A program made the translations under genes and the position numbers. Positions 44,136-64,000 of a stretch of 64,000 nucleotides of DNA are shown here, piece after piece. The DNA is from Amorphochlora amoebiformis (lineage: Eukaryota > Cercozoa > Chlorarachniophyceae). Under the pieces are notes generated by a model. The model made no database searches. It saw only the letters and a program-made list of their open reading frames with translations, and was not told the DNA's origin. The number at the start of each line of letters is the position of its first letter. The stretch's first letter is position 1. The stretch lies in the NCBI GenBank assembly GCA_054601695.1, contig BAAHQB010000004.1, forward strand, positions 1,488,001 through 1,552,000. Direction: 5' to 3'.

Positions 44136-44731
44136 AGGGTTAGGGTTAGGGTGTCGGGTTAGGGTTAGGGTGTCGGGTTAGGGTTAGGGTGTCGGGTTAG
44201 GGTTAGGGTGTCGGGTTAGGGTTAGGGTGTCGGGTTAGGGTTAGGGTTAGGGTTAGGGTTAGGGTTAGGGTGTCGGTTTAGGGTTAGGGTTAGGGTGTCG
44301 GGTTAGGGTTAGGGTGTCGGGTTAGGGTTAGGGTGTCGGGTTAGGGTTAGGGTGTCGGGTTAGGGTGTCGGGTTAGAGTTAGGGTGTCGGGTTAGGGTTA
44401 GGGTTAGGGTTAGGGTTAGGGTTAGGGTGTCGGGTTAGGGTTAGGGTGTCGGGTTAGGGTGTCGGGTTAGGGTGTCGGGTGTCGGGTTAGGGTGTCGGGT
44501 TAGGGTTAGTGTTAGGGTGTCGGGTTAGGGTGTCGGGTTAGGGTGTCGGGTTAGGGTGTCGGGTTAGGGTGTCGGGTTAGGGTGTCGGGTGTCGGGTTAG
44601 GGTGTCGGGTTAGGGTGTCGGGTTAGGGTGTCGGGTTAGGGTTAGGGTGTCGGGTTAGGGTTAGGGTGTCGGGTTAGGGTTAGGGTAAGGGTTAGGGTTA
44701 GGGTTAGGGTTAGGGTTAGGGTTAGGGTTAG
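44136..44731 (+). repeat. Interstitial telomere-like array, TTAGGG mixed with GTGTCGGG
   Basis: About 590 bp of TTAGGG units in which GTGTCGGG recurs every 1-3 units, giving higher-order units such as GGGTTAGGGTTAGGGTGTC. The outer ~50 bp on the right is almost pure TTAGGG. It is flanked by the four-helix gene on the left and abuts the hAT element on the right. Confidence 0.97.
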
Positions 44732-44732
44732 T

Positions 44733-45241
44733 GATAGAATTCGAATAATCAAACACTATTCGAATAAATTAGAATAATCATGGCATTACTCGGAATATTC
44801 CGAATTATTCTATCTTCTCTTCGACTATTCAGAATAATTGGAATAATTCGAATAGCTATTCTATTATTCGGAATAATTCGGAATAGTTTTAAAGTATTCT
44901 GAATTATTCGTATTCTACGAATAATGATTTTCCTCGTAGAATAATAGCACAGTATGTTTACTAAATTACAAGAAGTTTACAAATAAATTCATAAACGTTT
45001 GAAGTATTGTTACGAATTCAACAATGATTATTATTATTTTGACGCTTTCATCACAGCCTCCCACAACCAAGGTACTTTGCTGCAAGCGTTGAGGTAAATC
45101 ATCACACCTAGAAGCTTTGCACCAGTCCTGTTTCTACGACCACTCCTCAGTTGCTTAGCTGCAGAAAAAGTTCTTTCGATCTGTGTGCTTGCCGCGTTTA
45201 TACCCAAGTATACCCTATACAGTATAAATATTTATTTATAC

Positions 45242-45274
<33 letters not shown>

Positions 45275-45336
45275 AATATATATATAAATACATATATATA
45301 TATATATATATTATATACGTTATACACATGTATAAA

Positions 45337-45395
<59 letters not shown>

Positions 45396-46795
45396 ATATG
45401 TATTTTGTACATATATTAATAACACATATTATATAAATATATATACACACACATATATATATAATATTATATATACATATATATATATATACATACATAT
45501 ATTATATTATATTATGTTAATACCTTGCAACGCGGGACAGTATTTTGTAGGTTTCCTTGTTGGCATTCCACCATTGTAGTGGCTTTTCCTTTTTTGCGAT
45601 ATTCTGGTCCTTGTAGGATCTAATTTCTATATCGATCCGCTCGCTTAGTGTGAGAGACGATCCGATGGGAGAATCGGCGTCATCGAGGCCGTTGCTGTCT
45701 TCAGAAAGAGAATCCAAGTCATCGTCTGTATGCACTGGAGATGCAGCATCATCATCGTATGCTAGAGTGGCACCAACTGTTTTCATCTCTCTCACTAAGG
45801 CATCCCATGCATCTGCCTTTTCCTCTTCATTGAGGAACTTTAGCTTCTTGTAGTTTGGATCAACAGTGCAAGCCACTTTCCAGATGGAGTCAGAAGAGGC
45901 AAGATGTTTATCCCACACTTCTTGGAGATAGCATAGGATGGATCTGGTCAGGCCTTGCGTTCTGACGCCGTCTTTGGAATGAAGTCTTTTGAAGGTGATC
46001 ATCAAGCGTTTCCAAGTCTTCACTACTAAAGATGCAGTGACGTACTTCGTTCCGCTCAGCTCTTTGGTTGCAGATGCGAACGGTTTCAGCATCTTAGCAA
46101 CTTCCCCAAGGACAACCCACCGAAGTTGGAGATGCCATTGCAATACGCGGAGATGATACTGAAGACTGAGATACTACGCGCATATTGTACAGATGTGGAT
46201 TTTGATACTGTTGGTCATCGACGCGATGCTGAATCGCATGTGCAGTGTACCAACCGTGTTGAGAACCCTGTTGCAGCACATGACGACGAAGAGGCATCCC
46301 AGGACGATATGTATTGTTGCTGATCTGATCTTGCAAGATTCCCCGGTCAGACATACTGGTTTTGTGCGCCAATGCCATACGCGGGAGAGAGTTTGCACGG
46401 AACTGACGGAACCGACGGAACTCAAATGGTGAGGTTTAGGTATAGCCCTGCCACATAATTTCTCGGCCGCTTAATTACGGGACTTGGAATCCGATGGCTA
46501 TCCGCACAGAGGTTCTACGCCGATAGAAAGTTTCTACAACCGCCAAATTATTAAGAAATTATTTAATTTGGCGCTTAATAGTAAATTTTTAATAATTTCA
46601 CCTTATACAAACCGTAGAGAACTCTGTTGTAGAAACTATTAAATTTTGCGAAAGGTCTCTATTGTAAATATATACGAGAGAAACGAATAGAATAGTTACG
46701 AATAGTAGAATAGTTAGAATAGTAGAATAATAGAATAGTAGTAAATTATTCTGAATTATTCAGAATAGTGGGATACTATTCGGAATATTCCGCTT
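44733..46795. mobile_element. Degenerate hAT-family DNA transposon
   Basis: Both ends (44735-44950 and 46670-46795) carry clusters of GAATA/TATTC and GAATAATTCGGAATA-like motifs in both orientations, as in subterminal regions of hAT elements. The interior encodes the C-terminal part of a hAT transposase on the minus strand. Exact ends and an 8-bp target duplication could not be fixed. Confidence 0.75.
45034..46158 (-). CDS. hAT transposase, C-terminal part, two exons with a TA-rich intron
   Basis: Exon A 46158-45524 and exon B 45214-45034 (stop TAA 45034-45036) join in phase (AG|G) across a 309-bp intron full of (TA)n. Exon A has [20 protein letters not shown], an acidic linker, and [20 protein letters not shown]; exon B continues [20 protein letters not shown]. 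Together these are the hAT dimerisation domain (WW..N...Y..L...AR.YL.I.A.S...ER.FSAA). The upstream part is weak: a TAG interrupts the frame just before 46158, and 46378-46094 is open in another frame (Gln-rich, ALAHKTSMSDRGILQDQ...). The N-terminal zinc finger and most of the catalytic core are not visible, so this copy is probably dead. Confidence 0.82.
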
Positions 46796-46799
46796 CGCA

Positions 46800-46861
46800 C
46801 ATATTGTGCGTACATGTTTCGTAGTGCGCTAGTATCGTACGCTAACATGATATTGTTGCGT

Positions 46862-46897
<36 letters not shown>

Positions 46898-47059
46898 ATT
46901 TATATACATATATTATATATACATGTATGTTTGGTTAACGTGGAGCATCACCTTAGCTTTATATTCAGGATTTAGGTTGGGCGCCATCTCAGCTATATAT
47001 ATGGTAAAGGTAGGCGCTACCTTAGCTATTTTGGATTAAGAAAGGAGCCATCATCTTAG

Positions 47060-47104
<45 letters not shown>

Positions 47105-47175
47105 GTAGATTTCAATTGGGCGCTACCTAATATATATATCTGACAATATATATATATATATATATATATATGTAT

Positions 47176-47206
<31 letters not shown>

Positions 47207-47535
47207 TTGTATGCATGTATATATATCTTTATATCTATAATATTATATATGCATGTATCATTGTACAATATTACGCACATATATTTATATATATATATAT
47301 ATATATATGTATACATATGTGTTGTATATATACATGTACATACATGTATAGAAATATACATATATCTACATATATTCTATACATAATTGTATATCTGTAT
47401 AGTAATGAATATGGATTAGCTATATGCGTGTATATATATATATATATGTATTCGTATAATTACATATGCATGTATACCCATATATACATATACTAGGTAT
47501 AATAAAATATATATATACATGCATACATGTATACT

Positions 47536-47570
<35 letters not shown>

Positions 47571-48132
47571 TATGCATCGATATTTGCTTGTAATATATGC
47601 AGTAATAATAGTATTATACATACCGCACATTTGAGTACATGTCACTATGATACTACATCTAGTACATGTAATATTATGTAATACCATAGTATGGCTAAGT
47701 CTGGAAGTGCTACAATTTGAGATATGGAGAGCTTTACGTTAGAAGTTCTATACTACGCAAAATGCGCATGTTACTAGTCTATATTCAAAATTCCGTCACA
47801 GTGAGAGTTACTTTCACGTATATTATTATAACTTCTGTAACGTGCAACGACTCGGATCGTAGTACTAGTAGTAATTAACACTCGCAAAAATACAGTAGAC
47901 AAAACCGGAAACTTGGTGTGGGTATACAATTGTGTATTGAAAGAAGCATCAAGACTGCTTATTTCAGTTTGCTACTCTCGCAACCCTTTTCAAATCCCTT
48001 AGGACCTACTCCTAATATCAAAATGATCATTAGAATTACGTAAAAAAGGTTTTTTTTAACATTTGGTATCGTTTCGGATTTCCTACTGTTGGGTTAGGGT
48101 TAGGGTTCGGGTTTACATGGAAGTTAGAAGTA
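46800..48132. other. Intergenic, no gene seen
   Basis: 3' flank of the HtrA gene (-). Holds four degenerate ~60-bp units (46930-47130) with GGTTGGGCGCCATCTCAGCT-like cores, (TA)n at 46865-46895, 47062-47100 and 47148-47300, and a short TTAGGGTTAGGG at 48090-48108. 47590-48080 is unique but has no supported exon. Confidence 0.5.
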
Positions 48133-63536
<15,404 letters not shown>

Positions 63537-64000
63537 GTCCTTGAAGACCTGGTGTCCATTTTAGTTACTCGCTGTGAGTCATAAATCGTAAACTCCGGTG
63601 GTCTCAGGCAACAACAGACGTATTTTCACCGTACGCATCCTCTTGCCCATGCACGACAAACACGGTCAGCGCACAGAGGTCGATTTTTTTGAAAAGCGGA
63701 TGGAAGATTCGAAAATTAGAAGGATGGAATCACCGTAGTACACTGAATACGACGGAGAACCTTCTTAAACGATCTCGAGAGAAAATGCATCCCATACATC
63801 CCTTCCAACCCGCCTGCGATCTCTCCTGACAAAAGCCAAATTAACCCGTGACCTCTGGGTTGAGTCACGTTGACGATGTGTCAGTGGTGTGATGTCACGC
63901 TGATCGTGGAATTTTCCTCGGAAGCATCCATCGTCTCCTCGGCAAGTCGAAGACAAACGTCCTGACCTCATGGATCCCGAGTGGTACTACCCGACTCACC
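63537..64000. other. 5' flank of the HtrA gene; no supported gene
   Basis: Unique, moderate-GC sequence upstream of the minus-strand start at 63536. An ATG at 63557-63555 in a strong context (AAAATGG) opens a 17-codon frame that overlaps and ends inside the HtrA start region. The 68-codon minus frame at 63971-63765 has no recognisable motif. Confidence 0.45.

Overview
Eukaryotic nuclear DNA, probably from a protist or alga. Genes are broken into very short exons (28-270 bp) by GT-AG introns filled with (TA)n microsatellite and tandem repeats. TTAGGG-type repeats, a hAT element and a LINE fragment are present, and there is no bacterial-style gene packing. Most long ORFs are translated TA repeat. 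I rebuilt genes by hand by chaining short unique islands through splice sites whose reading phases agree, and used protein-family motifs as a check.

Layout: (1) ~311-3880 (+), C-terminal part of a PARP-like ADP-ribosyltransferase. (2) 3881-6626, weakly resolved, perhaps the 5' end of the next gene. (3) 6627-12966 (+), a DUF1349/YesU-like beta-sandwich protein. (4) 12967-16579, mostly no supported gene. (5) 16580-32147 (+), a group-1 (GT4-like) glycosyltransferase of at least 20 exons. (6) 33430-34870 (-), a secreted protein of unknown family with short introns. (7) 34871-37733, intergenic between divergent genes. (8) 37734-43699 (+), a four-helix membrane protein, possibly Orai-like. (9) 44136-44731, an interstitial telomere-like array abutting (10) a degenerate hAT transposon (about 44733-46790) whose transposase (-) itself carries a TA-rich intron. 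(11) 48133-63536 (-), a complete HtrA/DegP serine protease of 20 exons and 376 residues in 15.4 kb, with a LINE fragment and a fold-back repeat in its introns. The genes look like unrelated housekeeping functions; nothing suggests an operon or cluster.

The most unusual signal is structural. In at least eight introns of three genes, a tandem or near-tandem repeat array begins at, or ends at, a splice site, and its units carry copies of that site, often with some exon sequence (donors at 8873, 12005, 16647, 17926, 26254, 29438, 38050, 38615; acceptors at 19113, 25290, 27043, 27824). Minus-strand copies are also seen near 51087 and 54485. This looks like recurrent tandem duplication across exon-intron borders and is the best candidate here for an undescribed process.
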